DNA of 64,000 nt from Linyphia triangularis (GCA_963978545.1 OZ021725.1:9202846-9266845); one strand, 5' to 3'. Counted from the stretch's first letter, positions 48,360 to 60,104 are shown. Notes: generated by a model not told the origin, from the sequence alone. Numbers and translations are program-made.

Positions 48360-48814
48360 TGATACTCTTGTAAATGTACCTTGGAGGGGAAAAAAAAAAA
48401 CGTTCTCCCCCCCCCCTAAAAATACAGGAATTAAAGGACCTGGCTATACAAGCTTAAATCGATGTTCTTTTCAAGGTCTCCGAGAAAGGGGTCGTTTATC
48501 CCTCAAGAATTGCGCCCCGAGGATAGACTTTAAGATTATTATGATGGAGTCTTTAAGAGAAGGGATGGACGGATTGCGTTTTTATTAAATGGTTGCGGTT
48601 GATAGACAGTTTCACGAGTTTGGGACAAGAGAGCTATTGCTCCACGCACAATAGTTAATATTGTGAGGTTAATAACTGCTTTCATTTGTCTTGGATTTTT
48701 AAAATATTTTACAGAAATTCTTAAAAAAATTTATCAAGTATATATAAGTGGGACCAAAAGGTCCCAAAAAGTAAGGGGGCCCGGGCCCTTGGCCCCCTGC
48801 ACCAGACACCATTG
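48360..48814. mobile_element. Right-end relic of a hAT, copy B
   Basis: Counterpart of 24,440-24,917, ending CACCAGACACCATTG. It is related to the right end of the 39,026-46,871 insertion. Confidence 0.55.
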
Positions 48815-49507
48815 GTTAGGTAATTGCAGCATGAACAGACACTCAGATCAGGTACAGTCTGATCAGAACAGACTACTAGGGAGTAACAAGACATTCCACG
48901 TTGATCCGTGATCGGTAGCGAATGGGTTAAAATTCTAAGGATTTATCCCGGGTAAAATTTCCAAAGTAGCAAAATATCTTTTTATTTATTACGTGAGCAG
49001 TTGAACGCAAGTAGTCTCATATATTTTAAAAGAACCCTCATTGTTAAAAATCTAGGATTTAAAACATGGTTTCTACATTCCATACATAATTCATATTTAC
49101 CCATTAAGTACCCATACATAATTCATATTTGTGACGTAATCAAAATAAAACCAATCGTTTTTCAGGTGATTTTAACTTTCGACAAACTATATACACTGAA
49201 ATGAAGAGAGAAACATAAAACCCGCCAAATAAAATCGCGCTAGCAAACGAATGACCCATGACCCATACCACAATACTATATCTGTACCTTGCAATTTGAA
49301 ACAAAACAAATCTTTTGATTTTTGTATTCTAGTAGCATTCATAAAAATTTCGGAAGTTTTTTTTTTTTTTTCAAAGTTTTATTTTACTTTTGGAAGCCCT
49401 GTACTTGAGCTGCAAAGTTTAGTAAGTATACTTATCCTTTTTTCAAAGGTTAATAATTTCTTCTACTGAATTTTTCTTTCGGATTAAACGAGTCCTATTA
49501 TGACAAA

Positions 49508-49680
49508 CAAACGGTGTAGCGGTTAGCGTGCTAGCTTCTAGACCGCGAGGTTACGGGTTCGAGTCCCGTGTTAGGCATGGGTGTTTGTAAATGTATGTTG
49601 GCTTGTCTAATGACGAATGTTTCGGCGCAATGTAGCCCTCGTGTTGCTGATGGCGCCAGATAATCTGAAAACAACCAACC
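49508..49680 (+). mobile_element. tRNA-derived SINE, copy B only
   Basis: 173 bp between two copies of TATTATGACAAA (49,496-49,507 and 49,681-49,692). Copy A has the single-copy site at about 25,598. The head has an A box (GTAGCGGTTAGCGTG) and B box GGTTCGAGTCC (49,556-49,566). The body includes GACGAATGTTTCGGCGC and GGCGCCAGATAATCTG, and the tail is short AACAACCAACC. It is the same family as the minus-strand copy at 36,344-36,528. The anticodon stem is degenerate, so it is not a tRNA gene. Confidence 0.95.
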
Positions 49681-50689
49681 TATTATGACAAAATAACCCT
49701 TCAATTTCCTTCCTAAGCATTGTTATTTAACTTTTACAATAAATAATACAATTTGAGCAATACGTATTTGTTGGAATGTTTTTTTTTTCATTCGCATGCA
49801 GTTAAATAAGTTTAACAGTGTTAAAGCTGTAATAGATAGCAAAACACTAAATGAATTTGATTGAGTTGTAATAATTGACACTATAAAAAATCATAACAAA
49901 CTTGAAATAAAAGGCTATTTTAGCCAAATATTAACCAATGAGTATTTTCTTCCCTTCAGCTTGTTGTTTAACTAGTTGTAAGATATTTGACACCCAAAAT
50001 AATTGACAAAAGCCAAAGCACTGTAGCTATAAAACGATATTGAAATAAAAACTAAACTATTAATTATAATAAAAACTAAATTATAATAAAATACTAATTG
50101 ATGATACATTAAATTAAAAAGAAACTAATGTTGAGAAACTGCATTTATCTGGAAAAAACGCTGAATAAAAATCGAGAGAAAGAAATGTCCTAAGATATAT
50201 CTGTACCAGTTTCCTCCCCCCCCCCCCCTTTCATTTTTTTGGGGGGGAGCAGGGCATAATGATACCTTTGCCCTGCTGTTTAGTGGAGCACGTGGGTGAT
50301 CTCCTCCTTTGCCTCCGTGTAGTTGAGGCCTATGTTCAAGGGTAGGAAGGCAGGGTTTCTGCGCTTGTGGAAGGTTTGGAAAAGTCATGAATTTGGACGT
50401 TGGATAAATTTTGTCATAGAAAGTCACGATTTTAAGCAAAATACCTACCATAACTAATGGAAAAACAGTGAATTTTATTGATTCCTAAACATTTAAAGTC
50501 AAATTATGTGCATGTATGCCATGACCACTATTTATCTCATCGAAAATTACAGAAACAGCTTTCACAGTTTAAAACCGTGGCCAATGACAACATTTCCAAA
50601 CTTGCAATATCGTACGAATAAAATCTCAGGAGAAAAATTATAATATAAGAACTGAAATGAACTAACCGAAATGAGAACTGATGAAACTA

Positions 50690-51852
50690 ACTATTGTCAC
50701 TGAACATTTCGGAAGGTTCTTTTCCGTAACATTCTGGAATGTATTTTGCTGTTTTTGAGCTGCAGCTGTAATCTGCTAACATATGGGTATCCAATCTTCC
50801 TTGGTGGCGTTCCTCTATATTTTAAATATGTTGGTGAAATCTTTTACCTTGTTCCTCAATGGTATCTTCTAAATTTACAGGAAAACAGTTTAAGTGACTG
50901 TGTAAATAGCGTACCTTAATACTCATGTTACAACTAAGGATTTGAAACTGTTAAGCATCTTGTTTACCACTTCAACGTAGTTTTCAGCTTTGCATTTTCC
51001 ATGAAAATTTCCAACAACTGCAACAAATGAAGTTCCAAGTTTTTCGCTCGGTCTCGTAAGTCGAAGGCAGGATCTTTAATGAGTTGTCTTATTTGCGAGA
51101 CGTCAAATATTCCTGCTTAATTTTTTTCGGTACTCAAATGAGACATTCTCTCTCCTCCCCCCCATATCCCCAAGAGCCTTTATAAAATGCTTAAAATGGC
51201 CCAACTTAATATGTAGTGGAGAAAAGAGGATTTTCTCTTGTAAAACGAAAAGCTTGTTCGTGACAGTCTCTTTTCCAATGCCCATATTGTGTCTCTTTGG
51301 CCACTCTGTTTAAACCCACTGGTGTTATTTGTCTCTGCTATCCCAGAGGCACAAGAAGAAAGAATATTTTATGTACCCACTTTGCTGTCCAAGAAAAAAG
51401 TTTACTATTTTTAAACTCGCACAAATCACCCATTGATGTTCATGATACTTTATCTTCTTCAATATCAAAGCTATAGTGTTATGTTCTATAGTGTTTGTTG
51501 AGTGAATAATTGGTTATTGAACCACATATGTTCCCATAGTTAGAGGGACACAATTCAAACTTTGCTTTGAACTGTCGATAAAGAGGCACCAATCATCTGG
51601 AAAAAATTCAAGGAGATCCATTTTTTCTAGGTGTCTTCTAATTTAGTGACAAAATACAAGATTGTGTTCTTGAGAGAAGTCTAGCTGATAATTTTTCTCT
51701 TGTACGGTAAAAAGTAATTTCCCTTCCTTATTCCAGTAGTTTATCATCCTGGAAGCCAGTAATTGAGAATCTTCGTTTGAAAAGTTGAAACCTCTGGTGA
51801 GGTCATGTAATTCATCCATGTTGAAATGTTGAGGAATTGATGATATCCTCTC
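50690..51852 (-). pseudogene. Relic of an uncharacterised dispersed gene family, copy B
   Basis: Reading the minus strand from 51,852 down, patches appear in the order of an uncharacterised arthropod family I recall: NMDELHDLTRGFNFSNEDSQ, LLASRMI, DDWCLFIDSSKQSLNCVPL, KIKYHEHQWVICASLKI, NFFLGQQSGYIKYSFFLCLW, SPLHIKLGHFKHFIKAL, AGIFDVSQIRQLIKDHAFDL, CNMSIKVRYLHSHL, EEQGKRFHQ, HMLADY. Many stops and frameshifts break it. No catalytic motif is known to me; a transposon origin is plausible but unproven. Copy A lacks everything upstream of 51,650. Confidence 0.7.
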
Positions 51853-51871
51853 ATAATCACTATTAGACTCA

Positions 51872-52513
51872 GAGGCGACTGCAATTTTTGGACCCCATCG
51901 AACCTCATTCTGAATTTTTTATAGAAATTAGAGAAAAGTGAGTAGATTACGAATCCACTGGTCTGCGTGGCAAAAATGGCCGAAACTGGTCAAAAATCTA
52001 CTTTTAATAAGTTGAACTAAATCCAATTGCCAAATGTGCCATAACTTGCCAAATAATGAGCATTTTTTTTATTTGGTAACCCTCACTCTTTAATTTTCAA
52101 TTAAGGTTGCAGACGATTCAGATATCTGGCGACGGTCTACTTGCATCTATTAAAAGGGAGCCAAGTTGGCAAAAAATATTACGTTACTTATGATATAACT
52201 GATGTCGCCAATTTGTCTTACTTTTAAAAGATATAAATTTTCCGAGCCAAAGATCAGAAATCGTTTGCGCTTTTTCTCATTGAAAATCAAAATTAAGTGG
52301 GTTGCCAGACGAATAAGTTTGTTCTATTTGTGGCAAGTTATGACATATTTGGCAATCGGATTTTAGTTCAACTCATTCCAAGCCGATTATTGATCAGTTT
52401 TGGCCATTTTTGCCCCGGCAGACCAGTGGATTCGTAATCTACTCACTTTTCTCTATTTTCTATAAAAAATTCAGAATGATGTTCGATGGGGTCCAAAAAT
52501 TGCAGTCGCCTCT
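51872..52513. mobile_element. 640-bp near-complete palindrome (long-TIR element)
   Basis: The ends are GAGGCGACTGCAATTTTTGG and its inverse. The two arms are each about 300 bp and match almost throughout, e.g. TAGATTACGAATCCACTGG against CCAGTGGATTCGTAATCTA, with only a short unpaired centre near 52,150-52,220. There is no coding content. Flanking duplication is unclear (GACTC/CGGAC). If transcribed it would fold into a hairpin of about 300 bp. Confidence 0.85.
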
Positions 52514-53206
52514 CGGACTATATCACCTTCATTAATATCAGAAGGGCAATACTCATCCTTTGATAGCTGGGGAAACGTTGGTAAGGCACTTCCACTGAGT
52601 GAAAGACCGGGCATCTTGGCAGACACTAAGTTAGAATAAGTCCTCTTAATATGGTTGTTTCGATTGATTCCAGTAATATTTACTAGACAGAATAAATAGC
52701 CAAAACTTGTATATGTAATTCAAAACTTCACAAAATGGAGTTAAAATAGGGCTTTTCATGTAGAACTGCACGTATAAAAAAAAAGCACTGATCTAAAAAA
52801 GTAGAGCTGATAAAGAAAAACTGATTTCATATTTGGATTTAGCACCCCAAATATAGCTAAAATCTGTTAAAATATATTAAGCACAAAAAATATATATTTA
52901 TATTTTTTGCTGGCCTATGTTATCTAGGGCAATATATCTTGTTGAAGTTATGATTTCACCAGAAATATGAAGTTAACCAATCTTGATAACAAAAAACAAA
53001 CATTCCATTCGAAAAGTCATGTCATCAAGAAGTCAATTTCAAACAAACGCAGTGTCACCCGGGGTTCAAATTTGCGGTTACCCAAGTCAACCTCAGTTTT
53101 AAAAGAGCAACTTAAATTAAAATTTCAGTTGTCTTTTAGGCAGCTAGAAATTTAATTTCTATTTAATAAATGTATGTTTTGTTTCAATTATGATAAAACT
53201 TATCAG

Positions 53207-53824
53207 CAGGTCCTGATCAATGCCTAAGCCAGGGCCTTGTGCCCATGATTTTGGGGGCCCCGAAATTGGCTGTAAACTTGTAACTTTTGTCTCACAAAAG
53301 CTATGTGAATATCTTTTATAGTGTGTGTAAAAGAATTTTTACGTCAATCATTTTGTATTGACCTTGAACCGTCTTAAGTATCCCAGAATGTATTTATTCA
53401 AATAAACCAAACCATTCTTTAAAAGCATTAAAAACAAAGCTTTCTTAAAAGGGAGAGAAAAAAAAATTGAAAAGGATGAATTTATTGTGAGAATAGCAAA
53501 ACCAAAATGTGAATAATGCTGCAAATATTGTTGTTATGGATATTAATTACTACACGTTGTGATAGTAAAATGCAATGCTCTACATAACAAAGTTTGTCCT
53601 CTTTTATTTTATAACTTTGATTGTTTGAAATTCTTGTTTCTTTATTTGTGATAAGTAAAAAAACTTTTAGAAAACAATATTAGCATTAATTTATCAACTT
53701 TTCTATATTTAATGTTATTTCATTTGATTTTGTGTCAAGCCCATTTCCAATAAATCGCACGTTTCAAAAGGAGCCCCCGAATGTGTCCCTGCCTTGGGCC
53801 CCAACTTGTCATGGTCAGGCTCTG
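53207..53824. mobile_element. 618-bp hAT-type MITE
   Basis: The ends are CAGGTCCTGATCA and (inverted) CAGAGCCTGACCA, followed by GGGGGCCC/GGGGCCC-rich subterminal sequence. The 8-bp flanks CTTATCAG (53,199-53,206) and TTTATCAG (53,825-53,832) differ at one position, as expected for an ageing hAT target duplication. AT-rich interior, no coding sequence. Confidence 0.88.
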
Positions 53825-54689
53825 TTTATCAGTTGGATTTCGAGTGCTTGTTTTGTGAGCACATTGACAAATTTAACTTATCCATGGTGAAATACAGAAA
53901 ATATATCCCTCAATCATGTGAAATTAAAAATCTTGTATTTTAGGCAATTAGCATATTGACAGAAATAAAGGTTTAAGTGCACATTCTGAAACTTCATTTC
54001 TTTCTTCTTGCCATTGACTAAACATTTATTATCTGTAACATTGAAAAATTTGAGGGTAACCGACTTTACTTGAAGACAACCAAGATCCCATACAAGACCA
54101 TACAAAATCGCAAGATTTAACTCCTGCGAGTTACATTTAAACTGATGAAAATATTAGAATGAATTAACCATGTTTGTAAAATTATGATGTTAGGCCTTAA
54201 AATTTTGGACGTGCTTATTCTTATAAAACAGGATTTTGTTACTTTCTAAGATAACTTACAGTCCGCAGGCTAAATGATCACTAAAGAGTATGCCAGATGA
54301 CCCTGGAGTTCGATTCTCATCATGTATGCTTTACAGGGACATAAGCAGAATTATTTTTTGGTTGTGGGGAGATAAGCGCACCCATGTTTTGAAATAATTG
54401 CAATAATGATATATATAGGCAGAGTGGCTACAGAACCTGGAAATGTCAGGGAGCTTTCTGATTCTGGAAAAAGCCAGGGAAATGTCAGGAAACTTTTGAA
54501 ATTTCTCGAAAATTGGGGAATTTTCATGTATGTTTTCCTTTTCTTCTGTATTTCGGCTCCATTTACCTGAAGATTTGTTGTGGTAATTGTTACAAGTTTA
54601 ATGTTACAGAATAATTTAAACTTTTCATTACCACCGAAACTATTTTTAAAAAAAGGGTGTGTTATCTCTTTATAGTACGGGTAAAATAG

Positions 54690-55110
54690 TACAAAAAAAC
54701 CATAAGAATAACAAAAAACTTGGTCCATTGATGAAACTTGGCAGAAATGTACTATTTGTCATGAAAATGAATAATCAAAAGTGACCATAATAATATCTGA
54801 CAAAGAAGGGGGGGGGGGGAGAGTTAGAGGGTCAGGGGGGTTTATAACTGAAAAATTAATTTTGGAACAATCTAGGCACTTGACACATGTTTTTTGAGTA
54901 CTTTTTAATGCTGAATCGAATGAAAAAAAAAGCAAGATGATTTAAGTAATGTTAAAAAAGTTAAAAGTTAGTCCTTTTTATAAACATAGACACATGTAGA
55001 AATCGAAACAAACTAAAAATTGGTCCCTTCATGAAACTTGGCAAAAAGTTTTATTTGTCATGAGAACAAAGAAACAAAAGGGTTCCTAAAAATATCTAGA
55101 AAAACACAAA
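54690..55110 (+). repeat. Dispersed repeat, two units (family of 1,030-1,510)
   Basis: Carries the same ordered blocks as 1,030-1,510: GTCC(A/C)TT(G/C)ATGAAACTTGGC, TTTGTCATGA, AATATCT, an AAGAAGG/poly-G run, AACTGAAAAATTAATTTT and GAATCGAATGAAAAAAAA. The second unit starts near 55,015. A poly-G tract lies near 54,810. Confidence 0.65.
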
Positions 55111-55179
55111 GAAAAATCCACAAGTTCAGGTCACCAGAAGCAAGTGGGGCTTCTATCCATGTCTTTACTATACAAAAGA

Positions 55180-55936
55180 GCATTAAACTGTACAAATCGC
55201 TGGAGCTGCATTTCTTCTCTATTAGTTATATGGAAAACCTCTTGCTGATCTCTGAATAGAAGGATTTAAAAATGTATAGAAGTTTCTCCATTCACGGTGG
55301 GTGGTGAAGAGCCCCTGCTGCTCCCCAAAGGATTTTCTGTAGTGGATTGCCCAAAACAATAAATGTCAGATAGATTACTTTTTTATAATTATCTCTAATC
55401 ATCATAGATTTATCCACAGTTGAAAGGAAGGCTACATTTGAAACTTTAAACACTTTAGCATCTTCTTTCAGTTCTAAATCCTGAAAATTTAAGTATGCAA
55501 TTTTTTTTCAAACAGTATTAAGTCTGTTAAAGAGGGAAACTTCTGGGGAACATGATGGCCTATAGCACAACTTCATTAACTTTGCCAATAGTAGTTCTAT
55601 GACATGGTGCCGGCATGATAACCACAATAGTTCACTTCAGATTTTTTCTCCAAATTAATACATGCCTCTTATACACAACCAGTAGTTAATACTCGTAGTA
55701 TCAAAACTTTGTCCATATTTAATTCTCAACTTGCCATTGCCTAGCATAAAAACGGTTTTTGAAATATATTTTGCAGTTCTTCCACCACTCAACTTTGAGA
55801 CACTAAAAAGTTTTTCGATACCATTTCCCGAAACATGTACAGGTAAACGATCAATCTCTCTTAATCCAACAGATTTTGGCAGAAGTTTGCCGTTCCAATG
55901 AAGGGCTATAGGAGAGTAAGATTTGAATTTACTCAT
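55180..55936 (-). pseudogene. Decayed transposase-like gene (likely hAT)
   Basis: The minus strand has a 93-codon frame (55,655-55,936) with SPIALHWNGKLLP, DRLPVHVSGNGIEKLFSVSK and QSFDTTSINYW. In other frames downstream come ELLWLSCRHHVIELLLAK, then SPEVSLFNR, and near 55,300 YKKVIYLTFIVLG and GALHH. This order (HWDGK, VSG, FDTT, C/ACRHH, LG, HHARWM) is that of a transposase-like family I remember from arthropods and cnidarians, probably hAT-related. Frameshifts and stops show it is dead. It is only in copy B because A lost the segment. Confidence 0.6.
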
Positions 55937-56399
55937 TGCTTGAGTCAGCGTATTCTTTTCTAGCTTTTTTTCTTGATTTTTGACCCCTCTTTAAAGAGGA
56001 AACGTTCGAGGAACATACCCAAAGCTGCGACTACTGGAACAATTAATAGGAAGTGCTTCACGATCCCGATCAGACGGTATTTTTGATCATATGGATGTTG
56101 CAAGATACAGTAGATAACTGTTGCCAAACTATATTGCATGTATTAAAAAGCCATAACACTTTTTTTCTTAAAATGAAGACTTGCGTTCTTATCAGCATAA
56201 AACTCGAAAATAATGCGAAATTACAAAAAAGTGTAAAAATGAATGGTTATTGAGCGCTACCTTCTTATTGGAGTAGGGAGCTAAAATTTTAGATAAATAA
56301 TATTATGGGTAAATGTAAAAAAATTGGGGGTGTCTTGGTCTGTAGCTGAAATTTTTCTGTTTTTGAACCACCCTACTGTTCAAATATACTCACTATTAA

Positions 56400-57640
56400 T
56401 ATAGTCACAACTCTAATATTTGGTGCATGTCATCAAAAGCAAACATAGAAAAAGTCAACTATTCCGATATTAATTAACTAATTTTAAAGAGTCGAAATGT
56501 TCCTAACGAGGAATATCAGGGGAGACTTGTTTACCGAGGGCCACCCAATTTTTATTGAATAATGTTAAGTTCAAAGTTTTTTTACTCACTTGTGTAAGTG
56601 GCAACACTCAATTGCTCTTTTGGTGGCCATTTTGAAATCTTGGAAGAGAAAGCTGTACCAAGTTATAAATGGAAAACGTTTTGATATGGTCTGCTGTAAC
56701 ATTTTGCAGCTTATGTCTTTTATTGTTTTACAAAGATAAGTCAAATACTTTTCTTTGAATTCTCGTAAATAATTTTGTTTTAACATTAAATACTAAATTA
56801 GATGTTTAAATAAGTCTTTTCTCCATGTGCATTTTTAGTAGAAGACATTTTATATGAAATTACCAAGTCGTGTACCTAGGGACGCATAGTTGCTTATTGT
56901 GTTCAAATTATCAGAACCAAAATTTGTTGGTGCTTCAAAGTGATAATGCATGCCTCCAATTTTTTTGTAATCAGTTTTTCAAGTTATGAAAGTATTTGTA
57001 ATTCACTAATAATTTGACATATTGCAATTTATTATAGTTATTTTATGATAAACCAATGACTGATAATTGCTTGATATTGTTTTTTTTTTTTTGATAAAAT
57101 TCGTCTGTGTATGTTTGTTTCTATTCATTATGGACTGAAACCTCACTTAAAAAGAAATGGCCGTATGTACAACGAGGTCTTGTACCTAGGGCCATGTGTG
57201 AAATTTCTTTAAAAACCTCCTATTTGACAGAATCTATTATTTTAAGTGTTTATATTAATCCCAATGGGAAGTAAGTTCTATAGCGATGTATGCATATCAA
57301 TTTACCATTTTTAAACAGCTCAGTGGGTCATTTTGTGTGCCCTAGGTACATAGGTCTCCCCTTCACTGTCCCTCTTCCAATACAGTCACAACTTGAAATT
57401 TTTATCAAGGGCAAGCATGGATAAACTAAGGTATTCCGATCTCGATTAACTAATTTCAAAGGGTTGAAACGTTCCATACGAAGAATATATCGATGCCCCA
57501 CTTTCAGTATAGTCACAATTATAAAATTTGGAACAAATGTCAACAAAGGGCATAGGTAAAGTGTATATATAAAGTAAGGTATTTCGATAAACCAATTTTC
57601 AGGGGTGGAAAAGCGATCAAACGTTCAAAATGTGGAATGC
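56400..57640. repeat. Degenerate repeat of about 140 bp, three units in B
   Basis: Units near 56,400, 57,375 and 57,505 each contain (T/C)A(G/T)TCACAA, then AAGGTATT(C/T)CGAT, a TTAACTAATTT-like block and a GAAACGTTC-like block. Copy A retains the last two units (29,700-29,960). No coding content. Confidence 0.6.
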
Positions 57641-58701
57641 ATGAATGTTTTTTGATTGCTAAAATGCACATGGGAAAATTTCGTAGCAAATCACGGGTAT
57701 TCAGCTAGTATGTATATATAATTGTTTGCTTAGGTTTTGAAGCAAACTTAATGCAGAGGTTTAATATGCAATGTATGCTAATAAATTTTTTAATGTATGT
57801 ATAATGGTTTGCTTGGGTTGTAGTGGAAACTGAATGTAGAGGTATAATATGCAATGTAAGCTAATCAATTTTTAAAACGGCAATTGCGTCAGTGGTTGCT
57901 GATTGGTTATTGCAAATTTCAACCTTTTCTCTTAATTTTAACCATTCATCTCTATGATTGGTAATTGTTTATTTGTTATATTATTTAATATTTTCTAACT
58001 TTTTATTGAAATATTAATGTATTTAACATATTTTGTAATATTTTAAAATAAGTTCCAACTTCATGTTTTTTACTACTACTTAATTGACGATACAGTAATA
58101 TAAATAAAACATGACATGGATATTTTTAAAGGACAATTTGACCCAAGTTCTGACCTATGTTATGTAAATCAGGTCATTTAGATCAATTGTAAGAAAATAT
58201 CCTATTAGAGCTACAGATGTATGTAATTTAGAATTGATAACTTTAAATCTACTATGATAAATAAAATGAAAATCAGTGTTATCAATTGCCTGTATTATGT
58301 TCCCAATGAAGTTCCTTCTTGACCAAGTATATTGTTCATTTTTCATAAATTTGAACATGTATTGAAATATTGCACATGAGTTATTATTTTTTTTTTAATT
58401 ACAGGAAAGGGGAAATACGAATCATGTTTTATGAAGTTGTGTTCCTGATAATCATTATGTTCCTACTGCAAATTAGCAATGATTAATTGCTCGTAAGCAA
58501 AAGGAATAGATAAACATACTTTCAAAGATATAATTCTGTTATTTAATCTAAACGTGGAAACAAATTCACTGAAATGTAAAAAGCAAGGCTTATTTTTAAT
58601 CTGCTAACGGGAGAAAAGACTAATTCTTGTGACAAAGCAAAATCAGAAACATCAGAAAGCACCCCCTCACTCACACTGGAGGAAAGTCACGTTCTTGGGA
58701 C

Positions 58702-58995
58702 ATGAGCACTAAATCATTTAAAAATAAGACAAACCTCAGAAAACACCTCCTCACTCATGCTGGAGGAATGCCATATTCTTGTGATTTGTGTACTATATCA
58801 TTTTCATGGAAGTCTAACTTCAAAAGGCACCTCCTTAGTCACACAGAAGAAAAGCCACATTCTTGTGAGATGTGTGCCAAGTCATTTTCACGAAAGGAGC
58901 AATTGAGGATTCACCTCTTCTCTCACACTGGAGAAAAACCACGAGGTATCCACAGTCGAGGAAAAGGTGACGCTTTTGGCTCCTCCCACTGGTAA
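58702..58995 (+). pseudogene. Truncated C2H2 zinc-finger gene, copy B
   Basis: Starts at the same ATG as copy A and holds the degenerate first finger and fingers 2 and 3 (SCDLCTISFSWKSNFKRHLL, SCEMCAKSFSRKEQLRIHLF), then HTGEKPR. At 58,943 the finger array is cut and 17 unrelated codons lead to a stop. Two intact fingers remain. The upstream frame resembles copy A, including the loss of both cysteines in finger 1. Confidence 0.85.
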
Positions 58996-59363
58996 CACCG
59001 TGGACCACCTTGACTTGGACAACCTCGCTCCGCTCCCGCTCTTCCAAACCCGCGAGCGCGACTGTAAATTTGTTGTTGACTCTGTGAATGCTCTATGAAA
59101 AACGTGGTGGAAATTCCAACGTGGTTATTTTCTTTTAAGGAAATTTATTTAGTGCTTGCTTTCTTGTGATTTATCACTCTTATTTGTGAGTTTTCCGTTA
59201 CTATATGAATTTAAAGTGTACCTATTTATATAGGTTATTTACATTTTTGTGGACTTTTACAGCGTATCCTTACTTTGTTGTTTACTTGCGTTTCAAAATT
59301 GCTTGAGTTTTTCTTTTGTACATTTTATTTGCTTTATAATTTTATCTTTTTTATAATTGTATT
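58943..59363. other. Sequence beyond the duplication break
   Basis: The first 130 bp are clearly GC-richer than the rest (GCTCCGCTCCCGCTCTTCC). A near-palindrome CGTGGTGGAAATTCCAACG lies near 59,103. Then AT-rich sequence leads into the SWIM-containing frame. No frame here is recognised. Confidence 0.4.
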
Positions 59364-60104
59364 TTGTGTCTCATTTTTCTAAAGTGCATAGTAATGTTCC
59401 GATTGCTTCCCATCAATCAAACAAAGATAAACATTATACAAGTCTGTAAAGAGTGTCCCATAATTGACCACTGCTATTATAAAGGCAATGAAGTAATTTG
59501 TCAAACATTATGCAGTCATGTATATAATTGTGCATGTCCTTCCAAAAACAATTTATGCAAACACATTCACAAAGTTCATTCTATGTTAATTCAAAAAAAT
59601 CAAGTAACCTCTGTAAGTAATTTACATGCTACAACGTTGTAGGAAGAAATGGATAATAATAACACTCAAACAAGTTTTCATTCTGATAAACATGTTGATG
59701 CAACTTGTATTCCATGTACAAATGAACTAAGATCAGCCAAATGCGATACAATATGTGAAGAACTATCAAACTTAGTCCAAAGTAAACAGTTACTGGAGTT
59801 TGTGCTAATAAATGTACTCAAGATATTAAATTAATTAGTTTCAAGTTGCAAAGGTACTTTAAGTATAAAAAGTATTACAATTTCTTCAAATGGCATTCTT
59901 CATTCCTAGTTGGCACCTAATCAAATGCTTACGCGTCAAATTAAATTGATTTTTTTAAAAAGCAAACAAAAGAAAACTGAAAACAAAAACCTTAAATTCC
60001 AAAAAAGTACAGCTGAAAAAGATGTTTTAGTTCAGAAAACATTGATGATGCTTATTATTGTGGTTTGCCTCCACTCAAACTATTTAAATCTTCAAGTGAT
60101 GTAA
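59364..60104 (+). pseudogene. SWIM zinc-finger coding remnant
   Basis: One reading frame runs through 59,364-59,642, 59,649-59,834 and 59,910-60,104, interrupted by four stop codons but no frameshift. Near residues 52-69 it reads CSHVYNCACPSKNNLCKHIH, a SWIM zinc finger (CxC...CxH, 59,529-59,570) like those following MULE-type transposase domains. The downstream part is Lys- and Gln-rich (APNQMLTRQIKLIFLKSKQK). No transposase core is upstream, so the gene is 5'-truncated or its upstream exons are outside what I can recognise. Two Ulp1-like regions follow on the same strand. Confidence 0.6.

Larger units (their letters stand above)
33857..58942 (+). repeat. Segmental duplication, copy B
   Basis: Collinear with copy A (11,840-31,275); see that entry for anchors. 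B is longer because of the hAT plus LINE insertion (39,026-46,871), two SINEs, an LTR-like insertion and 5.6 kb that A has lost. B ends abruptly within the linker of the third zinc finger at 58,942. Beyond that the sequence is unrelated to copy A. Confidence 0.93.

Noticed and set aside
49520..49580. tRNA gene on the plus strand with good A and B boxes
   Set aside because: It lies within a flanked insertion with a 12-bp target duplication, has a 100-bp non-tRNA body and AACC tail, and its anticodon stem does not pair. It is a SINE head.
54425..54510. Complete hAT element starting at AGAGTGGCTACAGAACCTGG
   Set aside because: The sequence resembles a known type of hAT end, but neither a partner end nor a target duplication could be found, so no element is called.
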